A stretch of DNA of 19,423 nucleotides from Campylobacteraceae bacterium (lineage in GTDB: Bacteria > Campylobacterota > Campylobacteria > Campylobacterales > Sulfurovaceae): NCBI GenBank assembly GCA_026985655.1, contig JALSQB010000015.1:1-19423 (forward strand), read 5' to 3'. This document shows positions 1 through 7,470 of this stretch, in pieces. A program made the position numbers and the translations under genes. How positions within the stretch are numbered: position 1 is the stretch's first letter; every line of letters starts with the position of its first letter. The notes beneath the pieces were generated by a model. It was not told the DNA's origin, did not search any database, and saw only the letters and a program-made list of their open reading frames with translations.

Positions 1-657
1 AACAGGTTTTTCTTTTACTACAGATATTTGTTGTACTATTGGCTCTTCTTTTAAAGGTTTTATCTTTTTTTCTTGAAGATGCTTCTTTAATACAACTTCT
101 TTAGGTTTTACAAACTCATTTTCGATGCTATCATGTCTCATATATTTATAGACATAAAAAATAGCCCCTAAAATCGTTAGCAAAAGTAATGCTATTAATA
201 AAAAAGATACAAAGTCAAACTTCTTTTTCTCTTTTTTAAGTAAATTATCCAATTCAGGTAATACTGTTTTCTCTTTAGGGGTAAAGTGTAAATATTTCTC
301 AACAGAGGCATTACTTGAAAAGCCCATAATGGTATAGATTGTTCCATTCTCTTGCTCGTAACCATAGTTTTTAATTTCAGATGCTTTAGGATTAAGCTTT
401 TGTGCTTTTAACTCTTCTATAATCTGTTTAACTCTTTTGTTAAAGACACCCACGGCTTCGGGTTTAGTATAAACAGAAAGTTCTATTCGTGATGAAAATG
501 TTTCTAAAAACAGCTCTTTAACTACAAAGAAACTGGTTTTTCTCTCAATACTTCTCACCAAATAGAGAATTTCAAAATCATCTTCACCTAAAATATCAAT
601 TATTTCATATTTATTCGCTATATGTGTACCAAGAGGTAAATATTTATTTTCATTCAT
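1..657 (-). CDS. Membrane protein with kinase N-lobe-like domain (3' end beyond window)
   Basis: I translated 219 residues, open to the window edge, so the C-terminus is missing. Residues about 7-123 resemble the N-lobe of bacterial Ser/Thr kinases of the GFGITYLA / VAIKEYFP type: a strand pair KYEIIDILGEDDFEILYLV (16-34), a beta-3-like FFVVKELF with Lys47, an alpha-C-like helix with Glu81/Glu82, then NGTIYTIMGF up to the hinge (104-113) and VEKYL. The glycine loop is degenerate (GEDDFE in place of GxGxFG). There is no C-lobe: residues 126-147 are a Lys/Glu-rich linker and 147-172 a hydrophobic membrane segment, followed by a Lys/Glu/Val-rich stretch. The start ATG lies one base after the ddl stop codon, so it is probably co-transcribed with ruvA-ddl. 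The kinase likeness comes from motif reading, not a search. Catalysis looks unlikely; a binding or regulatory role in the envelope is inference. Confidence 0.7.
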   Translation of the reverse strand, partial: MNENKYLPLGTHIANKYEIIDILGEDDFEILYLVRSIERKTSFFVVKELFLETFSSRIELSVYTKPEAVGVFNKRVKQIIEELKAQKLNPKASEIKNYGYEQENGTIYTIMGFSSNASVEKYLHFTPKEKTVLPELDNLLKKEKKKFDFVSFLLIALLLLTILGAIFYVYKYMRHDSIENEFVKPKEVVLKKHLQEKKIKPLKEEPIVQQISVVKEKPV

Positions 658-658
658 A

Positions 659-1705
659 CTACTGTCTCTTCCCGCCCTTAGCAGACTGAATAGAGTTAAT
701 ATAAGCGTAATCTATTTTAATCGTCACTTCTTTAGGGAGTTTATTTGCTAAGCGTTCTATCATTCCCTCGAAATCTTCAAAAAGATAATTTGCCATTGAG
801 CCAGGAATTGGATTAATTTCATTGAGCAGTACCTCACCATCAACCACAAAGAAGTCACAGCGAATGAGAGAGCCTTCAAAAATATTGGCATAGACTTTTT
901 TAAAGGCATCTTGAATGTCAGTTTTGAGTTCCAGTGAAATATCTGCATCAGTCACTTTTGCATCACGTGAGAAATCAAGGTATTTCTTCTCAAAATCTAA
1001 AAATTCCTCTTTATTTGGTTCTTCAATAATAGAGAGTTCAAATTCAGAAGTTTTACACCCTGCTTGGTTGTACTCTAACACACCTTCTATAAATGGCTCA
1101 ATTAGTACTTGATTGTCAAACTCAAATGCTACATCTAAGGCATAGTCTAAGGCATCAGCTGACTTAACAATTGAAACACCAATACTAGAACCCAAACGAA
1201 CAGGTTTAACAATCACAGGATATTCAAGCGTAATATCACGACTCTCTCCTGCATTTAAAACTTCATAAGGCACAACTTTTACCCCCAAACTCTCGGCATA
1301 AAGTTTCGTATAAAGTTTATTGTAAGAAAGAACTGACGCATCTACTCTAGGAGCAATATAAGCAATATCATTAAACTCCAAAAGTGAAGCCACCTTTCCA
1401 TCTTCTCCATCACGTCCATGAATAAGATTTAAAACCGTTCCCACACCCATCTCTTTTAAGCCAAACATACTTGAAGTAAAAAAATCACCTTTTTGTAAAA
1501 TGAGTTTTTTATCTTTTTTATAGGCTCCCGTAGAAAAGTGATTAGACTTCATATTTTTAGCTTCTACCAAATAAAACTCACGATTCGCATCTATAAAAAT
1601 AAAAGAGAGCGTGGTATTTTTTAAAACTTTTTTAAGCGTAATAGCTGAGACAATAGAGATTTCATGTTCAAAACTTGAACCACCAAAGAGGATAGTTATA
1701 TTCAT
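659..1705 (-). CDS. ddl: D-alanine--D-alanine ligase
   Basis: ATP-dependent ligase that joins two D-alanines into the dipeptide that ends the peptidoglycan stem peptide; cytoplasmic. I see the Ddl N-terminal signature GGSSFEHEIS, the ATP-grasp segment EYPVIVKPVRLGSSIGVS, and the Mg-binding and product-site segment LLNEINPIPGSM near the C-terminus. From Met at 1705 the protein is 348 residues, normal for Ddl. The frame stays open 33 bases further upstream to 1738, but I chose 1705 because AAGGAAA lies about ten bases before that ATG and the protein then begins directly with the family's first strand (MNITILFGG). It follows ruvA by 48 bases and precedes the kinase-like gene by one base, which suggests one transcript. 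Confidence 0.96.
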   Translation of the reverse strand: MNITILFGGSSFEHEISIVSAITLKKVLKNTTLSFIFIDANREFYLVEAKNMKSNHFSTGAYKKDKKLILQKGDFFTSSMFGLKEMGVGTVLNLIHGRDGEDGKVASLLEFNDIAYIAPRVDASVLSYNKLYTKLYAESLGVKVVPYEVLNAGESRDITLEYPVIVKPVRLGSSIGVSIVKSADALDYALDVAFEFDNQVLIEPFIEGVLEYNQAGCKTSEFELSIIEEPNKEEFLDFEKKYLDFSRDAKVTDADISLELKTDIQDAFKKVYANIFEGSLIRCDFFVVDGEVLLNEINPIPGSMANYLFEDFEGMIERLANKLPKEVTIKIDYAYINSIQSAKGGKRQ

Positions 1706-1753
1706 ATGTTTTATTTCCTTAATTTCAATAGAGACCATTTTAACGTATTTGGC

Positions 1754-2314
1754 TTATAATCTTTGTAATTTCTTCAAACCTTGCTTAACCAATGCCGAAG
1801 TGTCCCCTGTTGCCCCACTCAATGCCTTTTTAATCTGCTCTTTTTTAAAGCCTAAACTCTCCAAAGCCAAAATTGCATCTGCCATGCCATGGTCTAAAAT
1901 AGCTAAATCAGAATTACCATCAACAATAAAATCTGCCAACTCCACCAAAATACGACTTGCAGCCTTTGGTCCAATCCCAGGGACACGTTTTAACAAATCT
2001 ACATCTTTGTCAGCCACTACCCGTGCAAATGTCTCAGGTACAAAAGTAGAACAAGTAGCCATCGCAACCTTTGGACCTACCCCATTAATTTTAATCAGGG
2101 TATCAAACATCTTTTTCTCATTGGCTTCAATAAACCCAAAAAGTAAAGAAGCATCTTCACGAATAATTTGCCGTACCAAAAGCTTTACTTTTGACTCTTT
2201 AATGCTATTTGATGTATTGAGTGAAATATTGACTTCATAAATTAATCCATTGACATTAACGTGTACAAAGGTTGGCTCTTTTTTCTCTACACTGCCCTCT
2301 ATGCCTACTATCAT
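1754..2314 (-). CDS. ruvA: Holliday junction DNA helicase subunit RuvA
   Basis: RuvA binds four-way junctions as a tetramer and loads the RuvB motor for branch migration. The 186-residue product starts with the OB-fold sequence MIVGIEGSV, contains two helix-hairpin-helix motifs (INGVGPKVAM and VPGIGPKAASRIL), and ends with the small RuvB-contacting domain III (ADAILALESLGFKKEQIKKAL). An in-frame ATG 39 bases upstream (2353) also exists. I prefer 2314 because AGGAG sits about six bases before it and RuvA proteins typically start at this MI(V/I)G strand. It is the first gene of the apparent ruvA-ddl unit and diverges from murJ across 95 bases. From memory, Campylobacter jejuni also has ddl and ruvA near a murJ homologue. 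Confidence 0.96.
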   Translation of the reverse strand: MIVGIEGSVEKKEPTFVHVNVNGLIYEVNISLNTSNSIKESKVKLLVRQIIREDASLLFGFIEANEKKMFDTLIKINGVGPKVAMATCSTFVPETFARVVADKDVDLLKRVPGIGPKAASRILVELADFIVDGNSDLAILDHGMADAILALESLGFKKEQIKKALSGATGDTSALVKQGLKKLQRL

Positions 2315-2409
2315 TCTATACTCCTGTTTTTTTAATAATTGAAGTATAGCCATTATTACGGTAACATTCTATAAAAGTATTAAAAATCTAAAAATATAAA
2401 AAGAGTTTT
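2315..2409. promoter_or_regulatory. Divergent promoter region between ruvA and murJ
   Basis: This 95-base AT-rich spacer must hold the start signals for both ruvA (minus) and murJ (plus). I see the AGGAG ribosome site of ruvA near 2321-2325 and AT-rich hexamers on both strands, but no single convincing -10 box. The murJ ribosome site (AAAGAG, about 2399-2404) is weak. Confidence 0.5.
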
Positions 2410-3816
2410 ATGAAATTAAAATCTATCTTCTCCAATAGCTTCGGCATTTTACTCTCACGCATTACAGGACTAGGACGCAATACCCTGCTTGCTATGACAT
2501 TAGGGGCAAGTGGCTACTCGGACATGTTCTTTGTCGCTTTTAAACTTGCCAACATGTTTAGACGTATCTTTGCAGAAGGAGCATTTACCCAAGCATTCAT
2601 GCCCTCTTTTGTTGATGCCAAACAAAAAGGAGTATTTGCCACGGCCATCTTTTTACGCTTTATGCTCTTTATTATTGCTATGTCATTGGTCGTAAACTTT
2701 TTTCCTGAACTTGTCACTAAACTTTTAGCATGGAATTGGAGTAGTGAAAAAATTGCCCAAACAGCTCCTTTTACGGCTATTAATTTTTGGTATTTAGATC
2801 TTATTTTCATTGTAACCTTTTTAGGAACGCTACTCCAATACAAAGAGCATTTCATTACCACTGCCGTCTCAACTGCACTTCTTAACCTTTCGATGATTAC
2901 TGCTCTTTACTTTTATATGCACGAATCACCCATGACTATTTTATATGCTTTAAGTTTTTCTGTAATTATTGGAGGATTGTTACAAGTTGTAACACACCTT
3001 GCCGTACTAAAACATTTAAAGCTTCATCGTCTTCTCATAGGAGGCTGGAAATACCGTAATCAAAAAGATGTCAATGGTGAAAAAAAGAAATTTAGTAAAC
3101 TCTTTATACCGTCTGTTTGGGGGAACTCTGCACCACAAATTGCATCTTACTTAGACACTTTTTTAGCCTCTTTTCTTCTGACAGGTTCTATCTCTTATCT
3201 GTTTTATGCAAATTTACTTTTTCAGCTTCCTCTAGGACTCATTGCCATTGCGACAGCTTCTGCTCTTTTTCCCTCCATCTCCAAAGCACTTAGCAGAGGT
3301 GATGAAAAAAGTGCCTATGAGAATTTAGGAAAAGCTTTTTGGCTTTTAGCCTTTCTTTTGAGTATTTCAGCCATAGGAGGCATTATTTTTGCAGAACCTA
3401 TTGTCTGGCTACTTTTTGAATATGGAGCATTTACACCTGCGATGACCCATCAAACAGCCAATGTCTTGAGTATGTATATGATAGGACTGCTACCCTATGG
3501 CTTTGCTAAACTTTTTTCAATGTTTCTCTACGCATCACATCGACATGGTAAAGCTGCTAAAATCGCAAGTATCGCCCTTAGTGTCAATATTCTTTTCTCT
3601 CTACTGCTTATGCATAACATGGGTGCTATGGGCTTAGCCTTAGCAGGGAGCATTGGTGGTTGGACACTTTTTATCTTAACCATTAGAGAAGTAGGTACAA
3701 AGAAATTTTTCAATATTTTAAAAGATAAAAAATTATTTTTTTTAATACTATTAATCTCCTTTTTAAGCATAATATTTATCATAATAAATAAGTTATTAAT
3801 GGCATGGATTTATTAG
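2410..3816 (+). CDS. murJ: Lipid II flippase MurJ (MviN family)
   Basis: Inner-membrane flippase of the MOP superfamily that moves lipid II to the periplasmic face for wall synthesis. The 468-residue protein is hydrophobic throughout with the expected run of about 13-14 membrane helices. The N-terminal signature is clear: SRITGLGRNTLLAMTLG, then Asp38 in GYSDMFFVAF and the pair Arg51/Arg52 before IFAEGAFTQAFMPSF. These correspond to the charged cavity residues (Arg18, Arg24, Asp39, Arg52) I remember for E. coli MurJ. The length is slightly short but normal for the family. It is divergent from ruvA and followed by a 127-base gap, so it is probably monocistronic. It fits functionally with ddl, murC and dapC in this window. 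Confidence 0.95.
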   Translation: MKLKSIFSNSFGILLSRITGLGRNTLLAMTLGASGYSDMFFVAFKLANMFRRIFAEGAFTQAFMPSFVDAKQKGVFATAIFLRFMLFIIAMSLVVNFFPELVTKLLAWNWSSEKIAQTAPFTAINFWYLDLIFIVTFLGTLLQYKEHFITTAVSTALLNLSMITALYFYMHESPMTILYALSFSVIIGGLLQVVTHLAVLKHLKLHRLLIGGWKYRNQKDVNGEKKKFSKLFIPSVWGNSAPQIASYLDTFLASFLLTGSISYLFYANLLFQLPLGLIAIATASALFPSISKALSRGDEKSAYENLGKAFWLLAFLLSISAIGGIIFAEPIVWLLFEYGAFTPAMTHQTANVLSMYMIGLLPYGFAKLFSMFLYASHRHGKAAKIASIALSVNILFSLLLMHNMGAMGLALAGSIGGWTLFILTIREVGTKKFFNILKDKKLFFLILLISFLSIIFIIINKLLMAWIY

Positions 3817-3900
3817 AAAATATGATTTATTTTTTACATATAACATTAATCTAAAAAGTTAAATTATATTTTTAAACTTTTAAAATAAGTTTATTTATGC

Positions 3901-3906
3901 TATGAT
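3901..3906 (+). promoter_or_regulatory. -10 box (TATGAT) of the repeat lipoprotein gene
   Basis: TATGAT lies 38 bases upstream of the start codon, preceded by a very AT-rich tract with spaced T/A runs typical of Campylobacterota housekeeping promoters. The strong ribosome site AAAGGAAG (about 3930-3938) follows, suggesting good expression. No -35 box is obvious. Confidence 0.5.
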
Positions 3907-3943
3907 TTCTTATCTTAAAAAACACTTTTCAAAGGAAGAATAA

Positions 3944-5407
3944 ATGAAACTCCAAAACACTTCTCTGCTACTTTCTGTTGTAGCTGCTACACTACTTACA
4001 ACAGGTTGTACAGGTACAACAAAAACTGCAAAGCATACTGCAACAACTGCACAGCATACTGCGACAACTGCAACACACACTGCAATAGCTCAAAAATCAA
4101 GCGATGGTTCATTTGTTTTACCAGATGCTAAAGCGGGTACTTGTTATGGTAAAGTTATTATTCCAGAACAATACAAAACAGTTACTGAAAAAGTTTTAGC
4201 TACTCAAGCTGATACAAAACTAACAATTATTCCAGCAACTTACAAAACAGTTACTGAAAGAGTTTTAGATACGGCAGCATCAACTAAAATTGTTACTGTA
4301 CCTGCTACTTACAAAACAGAAAGCCGTACCATTACTGTTTCACCTGCTTACACAGAGTGGAGAAATGGTTTACACCCAGAAGCAAGAATTGCTTCTTCAG
4401 CAGTTTTAGCTTCAGCTAAAGCAGGTGGTGTTAATTTAGAAGCTGCTAAACCAGGTTCTTGTTACTATGAATTTTATGCTGCACCAACGTTTAAAACTAC
4501 AACTGAAAAAGTTTTAGCAACAGCTGCCTCTACTAAACTTATTGCTCAACCAGCTGCATTTAAAACAGGAACTAAAAGAATTCTTGTAACACCTGAAACT
4601 ACTAAACTTGTTAAAGTGCCAGCTGTTTACAAAACAGTAAGTGAAAGAGTTCAAGTAGCTCCTGCTTCAAAAGTTTGGAAAGAGACTAAATGTACAGATA
4701 AAGATTGTACCGTTGAAGAGATGATGTGTCTTGTTGATGTTCCTGCTGTTTACAAAACAGTAACCAAACAAGTTGTTGTTAAGCCTGAAACAACTAAAGA
4801 GATTAAAATTCCAGCTGTCTATAAAACAGTTGAATCAACTCAATTAGCTGCTCCTGCTTCTACAAAAACTGTAAATATTCCAGCAACCTACAAAACCATT
4901 GAGAAAACTCAAAAAGTTTCTGATGCTAAATATGTATGGTCAGACTCTATGATGGAAAAAGCAGGTATGTCAAGAACATCTTCTGTTATTTGTAAAGTAG
5001 CTGTTCCAGAAGTTAAAAAAACAATTACAAAACAAGTTGTAGCAACTCCAGCAACATCTAAAACAATTAAAATTCCTGCTACTTACAAAACTGTTAAAGT
5101 AACAAAACTTGTAACACCAGAGAGAACTAAAAAAACAGTTATTCCTGCTACTTACAAAACAATCTCTAAACAAGTTAAAGTTTCTGAGCAATCAGTTAAA
5201 TGGATGCCTGTTCTTTGTAAATCTTCAATGACAATTGAAACAATTTCAAGAATTCAAAAAGCATTAACATCTGCTGGATTTAAGACACCAGTAACTGGTA
5301 GTTTTGACGCTGCTACTAAAGCATCAATCAAAGCTTACCAAACAAAAAATGGTTTAACTGTATCTGGACTTTCAATAGATACGCTTAAAAGATTAGGTGT
5401 TCTTTAA
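3944..5407 (+). CDS. Repeat lipoprotein with C-terminal peptidoglycan-binding domain
   Basis: 487 residues. A lipoprotein signal ends at LTTGC with Cys22 as the probable lipidated residue. A Thr/Ala/His-rich linker (about 23-50) is followed by twelve copies of a motif like P-A-x-Y-K-T. They are arranged as four blocks of three, each opening near a Cys and closing at a Trp: Cys67-Trp139, Cys173-Trp245, Cys262-Trp332 and Cys350-Trp420. Additional Cys residues occur at 250, 255 and 425. Residues about 426-487 form a PG_binding_1 domain (ISRIQKALTSAGF, GSFDAATKASIKAYQ, NGLTVSG). The likely role is an envelope protein linking a membrane to the cell wall; the repeat function is unknown. I recall similar repeat-plus-PG-binding proteins in other proteobacteria. 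Its own strong promoter and ribosome site, and few codon types, suggest abundant expression. Confidence 0.85.
   Translation: MKLQNTSLLLSVVAATLLTTGCTGTTKTAKHTATTAQHTATTATHTAIAQKSSDGSFVLPDAKAGTCYGKVIIPEQYKTVTEKVLATQADTKLTIIPATYKTVTERVLDTAASTKIVTVPATYKTESRTITVSPAYTEWRNGLHPEARIASSAVLASAKAGGVNLEAAKPGSCYYEFYAAPTFKTTTEKVLATAASTKLIAQPAAFKTGTKRILVTPETTKLVKVPAVYKTVSERVQVAPASKVWKETKCTDKDCTVEEMMCLVDVPAVYKTVTKQVVVKPETTKEIKIPAVYKTVESTQLAAPASTKTVNIPATYKTIEKTQKVSDAKYVWSDSMMEKAGMSRTSSVICKVAVPEVKKTITKQVVATPATSKTIKIPATYKTVKVTKLVTPERTKKTVIPATYKTISKQVKVSEQSVKWMPVLCKSSMTIETISRIQKALTSAGFKTPVTGSFDAATKASIKAYQTKNGLTVSGLSIDTLKRLGVL
4025..4087 (+). repeat. Three tandem 21-base units in the lipoprotein linker
   Basis: Three head-to-tail units (4025-4045, 4046-4066, 4067-4087), each starting ACTGCA and encoding a version of TAxHTAT. 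The first two differ at two positions; the third is more diverged. The unit is a multiple of three, so gain or loss would change the linker length without a frameshift. Confidence 0.85.
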
Positions 5408-5426
5408 GATTAACATCTCTATCTTC

Positions 5427-5453
5427 TTACAACAACCTTTTTGGTTGTTGTAA
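5427..5453 (+). terminator. Hairpin terminator after the repeat lipoprotein gene
   Basis: Perfect 11-base-pair inverted repeat (core ACAACAACC / GGTTGTTGT) with a loop of five T, 20 bases after the stop codon. The downstream tract is only moderately T-rich, so termination strength is uncertain. On the other strand no T run follows, so it most likely serves the plus-strand gene. Confidence 0.6.
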
Positions 5454-5522
5454 AACTTCTTTCTAAAAAATTAAAGCTACTCACTAGCTAAACTTCTCAT
5501 TTTAATCTATTGTTATAAAATT

Positions 5523-6290
5523 CTATTTTTTAAACAGTGTTCCACCTGTATGTACACCATCAAGTAAAAATCTCTTTACATCACTAAGGTCAAACCCTGT
5601 TGCCATAAGCATTTTTTTATCTCTTTGAAGTAGGAAGTTTGCTGCCTTAAGCTTAGTGACAATGCCTCCTGTGGCAAATTCATTATTGGCTGTTGTTGGT
5701 GCATCTAACTCTTCTTGTAAAATTTTGGAAACCTCTTTACGTACCACAGCATCTTCAAATTCTCTTGGGTCTTTGTCATAGTAGGCATCAATATCAGATA
5801 AAATAACAAGCAACTCAGCCCCAAAAGTATCGGTTACATAAGCAGAGAGTTGGTCATTGTCTCCAAAAACCAGCTCTTCTGTGGCAATAACATCATTTTC
5901 ATTGATAATAGGTACAACCCCATGATAGAGCAGATTATTAAGTGCATGACTTGCCAAAGCTGTACGCTTTTTAGAATCTAAATCAGCTGAACTAAGGAGT
6001 AACTGAGAACAAAGAATATGGTGTTTTTCAAATTTTTCTTGATACATTTTAAGTAGTAGTGGTTGCCCTATAGCAGCTAACGCTTGTTTATTACCAATAT
6101 CTTTTCGCTCTAAAGGTAGTACTGTATAACCAGCAGAAACAGCTCCAGAACTCACGAGAATCACTTCTGTTCCTTGTGCTTTAACCAAGGCAATCAATTC
6201 TACCAAATCAGCCATACGTGGTTTACAGACAGCACCATTTTCTGTTAAAACATGAGAACCGACTTTAATGACAATACGTTTGTAAAGCAT
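5523..6290 (-). CDS. proB: Glutamate 5-kinase, short form without PUA domain
   Basis: Catalyses ATP-dependent phosphorylation of L-glutamate, the first step of proline synthesis; cytoplasmic. The 255-residue protein is a complete amino-acid-kinase domain: KVGSHVLT (9-16), VSSGAVSAG (46-54), NENDVI (130-135), FGDNDQLSA (142-150), SDIDAYYDKDP (165-175) and the phosphate-site ATGGIVTKLKAA (206-217). The C-terminal PUA domain of E. coli ProB is absent, as is usual in this phylum, so the gene is not truncated. Its ATG shares one base with the obg stop codon (TAATG), so translation is probably coupled to obg. No proA is in the window. Confidence 0.95.
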   Translation of the reverse strand: MLYKRIVIKVGSHVLTENGAVCKPRMADLVELIALVKAQGTEVILVSSGAVSAGYTVLPLERKDIGNKQALAAIGQPLLLKMYQEKFEKHHILCSQLLLSSADLDSKKRTALASHALNNLLYHGVVPIINENDVIATEELVFGDNDQLSAYVTDTFGAELLVILSDIDAYYDKDPREFEDAVVRKEVSKILQEELDAPTTANNEFATGGIVTKLKAANFLLQRDKKMLMATGFDLSDVKRFLLDGVHTGGTLFKK

Positions 6291-7405
6291 TAAGCCTCTT
6301 CTTGCTCACGTTTAACAGCCACCACAAAGTTTTTTAAACTATAACGTAGGGCTTCTGTATTTAAATGTGATACAGAAGAGATAGGTAATACAAACAGTGG
6401 CTCATTTTTAGGTAACTCTAGTCCAAAATCTTCTTCAAACGCATAAGAGGTGTACTCTTTTTTAGCTTTGAATTTTTGTAACGCTTTATTTGATGTTAAG
6501 CCAATATCGTCTAAAAACTGTTCTGTAAGTTCATTGACTTTTTCAATAGGAAAAGAGTCACACTTAGTAATGGCAACAGCAAAATTACGCGTTGCTAAGG
6601 TTTCAGAATAACGTTCTAACTCTATAAGCAAGGTTTCATACTGATACTTCATCTCACGATAATTGGCTACATCTACCAAAAGTAATAGGGTTTTAGTACG
6701 TTCAATATGTTTTAAAAACTCATGCCCTAAACCACGACCATCACTTGCACCCTCAATAATTCCTGGAATATCAGCCATCATAAAAGAGTCATACTCTCCA
6801 ACATTAACCACCCCAAGGTTAGGGGTAAGGGTTGTAAATTCATAAGCAGCCACTTTTGGTTTAGCATTAGAAACAGCAGAGATAAGTGTTGATTTCCCTA
6901 CACTAGGATAGCCCACTAAGCCAACATCAGCTATCATTTTCATCTCAAGTCTAAGCTCCTTAGTTACACCAGGAAGCCCAGGTTGTGCATAGGTTGGACG
7001 CTGATTAGAAGGACTTTTAAAGTGACTGTTTCCCAAACCACCTTTTCCCCCCTCTAAAAAGAGAATACGCTCGCCCTCTTCTACCAAGTCATAAAGCACT
7101 TCATTGGTTAAAGCATCAATCACCTGTGTTCCAGGAGGCACAACAATATCTACACTCTCACCCTTACGACCATAACAGTTACGACCTTCACCTGGCTGAC
7201 CATTTTTAGCTTTAATGTGGTTACGCCCACGAAGTGCTGAAAGTGTATCGGTGTTATTATCTACTACAAAATAAACATTTCCACCTTTTCCTCCATCACC
7301 CCCATCAGGACCACCATTGGCAACAAACTTCTCTGTCCAAAATGAAACACAACCTGCTCCACCCTTACCAGAACTCAATAAAATATCTACGCTATCTACA
7401 AACAT
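6290..7405 (-). CDS. obg: Ribosome-assembly GTPase Obg
   Basis: Essential GTPase that binds the large ribosomal subunit during maturation and responds to nutrient state. The N-terminal glycine-rich Obg domain covers about residues 1-157 (GGPDGGDGGKGG, PGEGRNCYGRKG, GGKGGLGNSHF). The G domain shows G1 GYPSVGKST (165-173), G2 TTLTP (191-195), G3 DIPG (212-215), G4 TKCD (280-283) and G5 ISSVS (342-346). About 40 mostly charged residues sit between G4 and G5. The OCT domain is absent, giving 371 residues. The start is supported by AAAGGAAG just upstream. In C. jejuni I recall rplU-rpmA directly before obg; here a Lys/Glu-rich membrane protein occupies that position. Overlaps proB by one base. Confidence 0.96.
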   Translation of the reverse strand: MFVDSVDILLSSGKGGAGCVSFWTEKFVANGGPDGGDGGKGGNVYFVVDNNTDTLSALRGRNHIKAKNGQPGEGRNCYGRKGESVDIVVPPGTQVIDALTNEVLYDLVEEGERILFLEGGKGGLGNSHFKSPSNQRPTYAQPGLPGVTKELRLEMKMIADVGLVGYPSVGKSTLISAVSNAKPKVAAYEFTTLTPNLGVVNVGEYDSFMMADIPGIIEGASDGRGLGHEFLKHIERTKTLLLLVDVANYREMKYQYETLLIELERYSETLATRNFAVAITKCDSFPIEKVNELTEQFLDDIGLTSNKALQKFKAKKEYTSYAFEEDFGLELPKNEPLFVLPISSVSHLNTEALRYSLKNFVVAVKREQEEA

Positions 7406-7455
7406 ATACTTCCTTTGCTCTTAGCTATTTTAGCTTAAAGCTTTTTATTATTGGA

Positions 7456-7461
7456 ATTATA
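7456..7461 (-). promoter_or_regulatory. -10 box of the obg-proB unit
   Basis: Reading the minus strand, TATAAT occurs within GCTATAATTCC, 51 bases before the obg start, inside the 65-base gap after the Lys/Glu-rich gene. The predicted leader then contains a short AGCTT/AAGCT inverted repeat. This suggests obg-proB can be transcribed separately from the upstream genes. Confidence 0.45.
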
Positions 7462-7470
7462 GCTAAAAAT

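Noticed and set aside
1611..2240. Open frame of 209 codons on the plus strand opposite ruvA and ddl
   Set aside because: It lies antisense to two clearly recognised genes and bridges them; its translation has no recognisable family and it has no ribosome site. It is a shadow frame.
4970..5191. Cys/Asn/Phe-rich minus-strand frame within the lipoprotein gene
   Set aside because: The odd composition and repeats are the antisense image of the YKT repeats.
3944..5407. CRISPR-like array, because of regularly spaced repeats
   Set aside because: The repeats are coding, diverged at the DNA level, and keep one open frame with a signal peptide and a known end domain.
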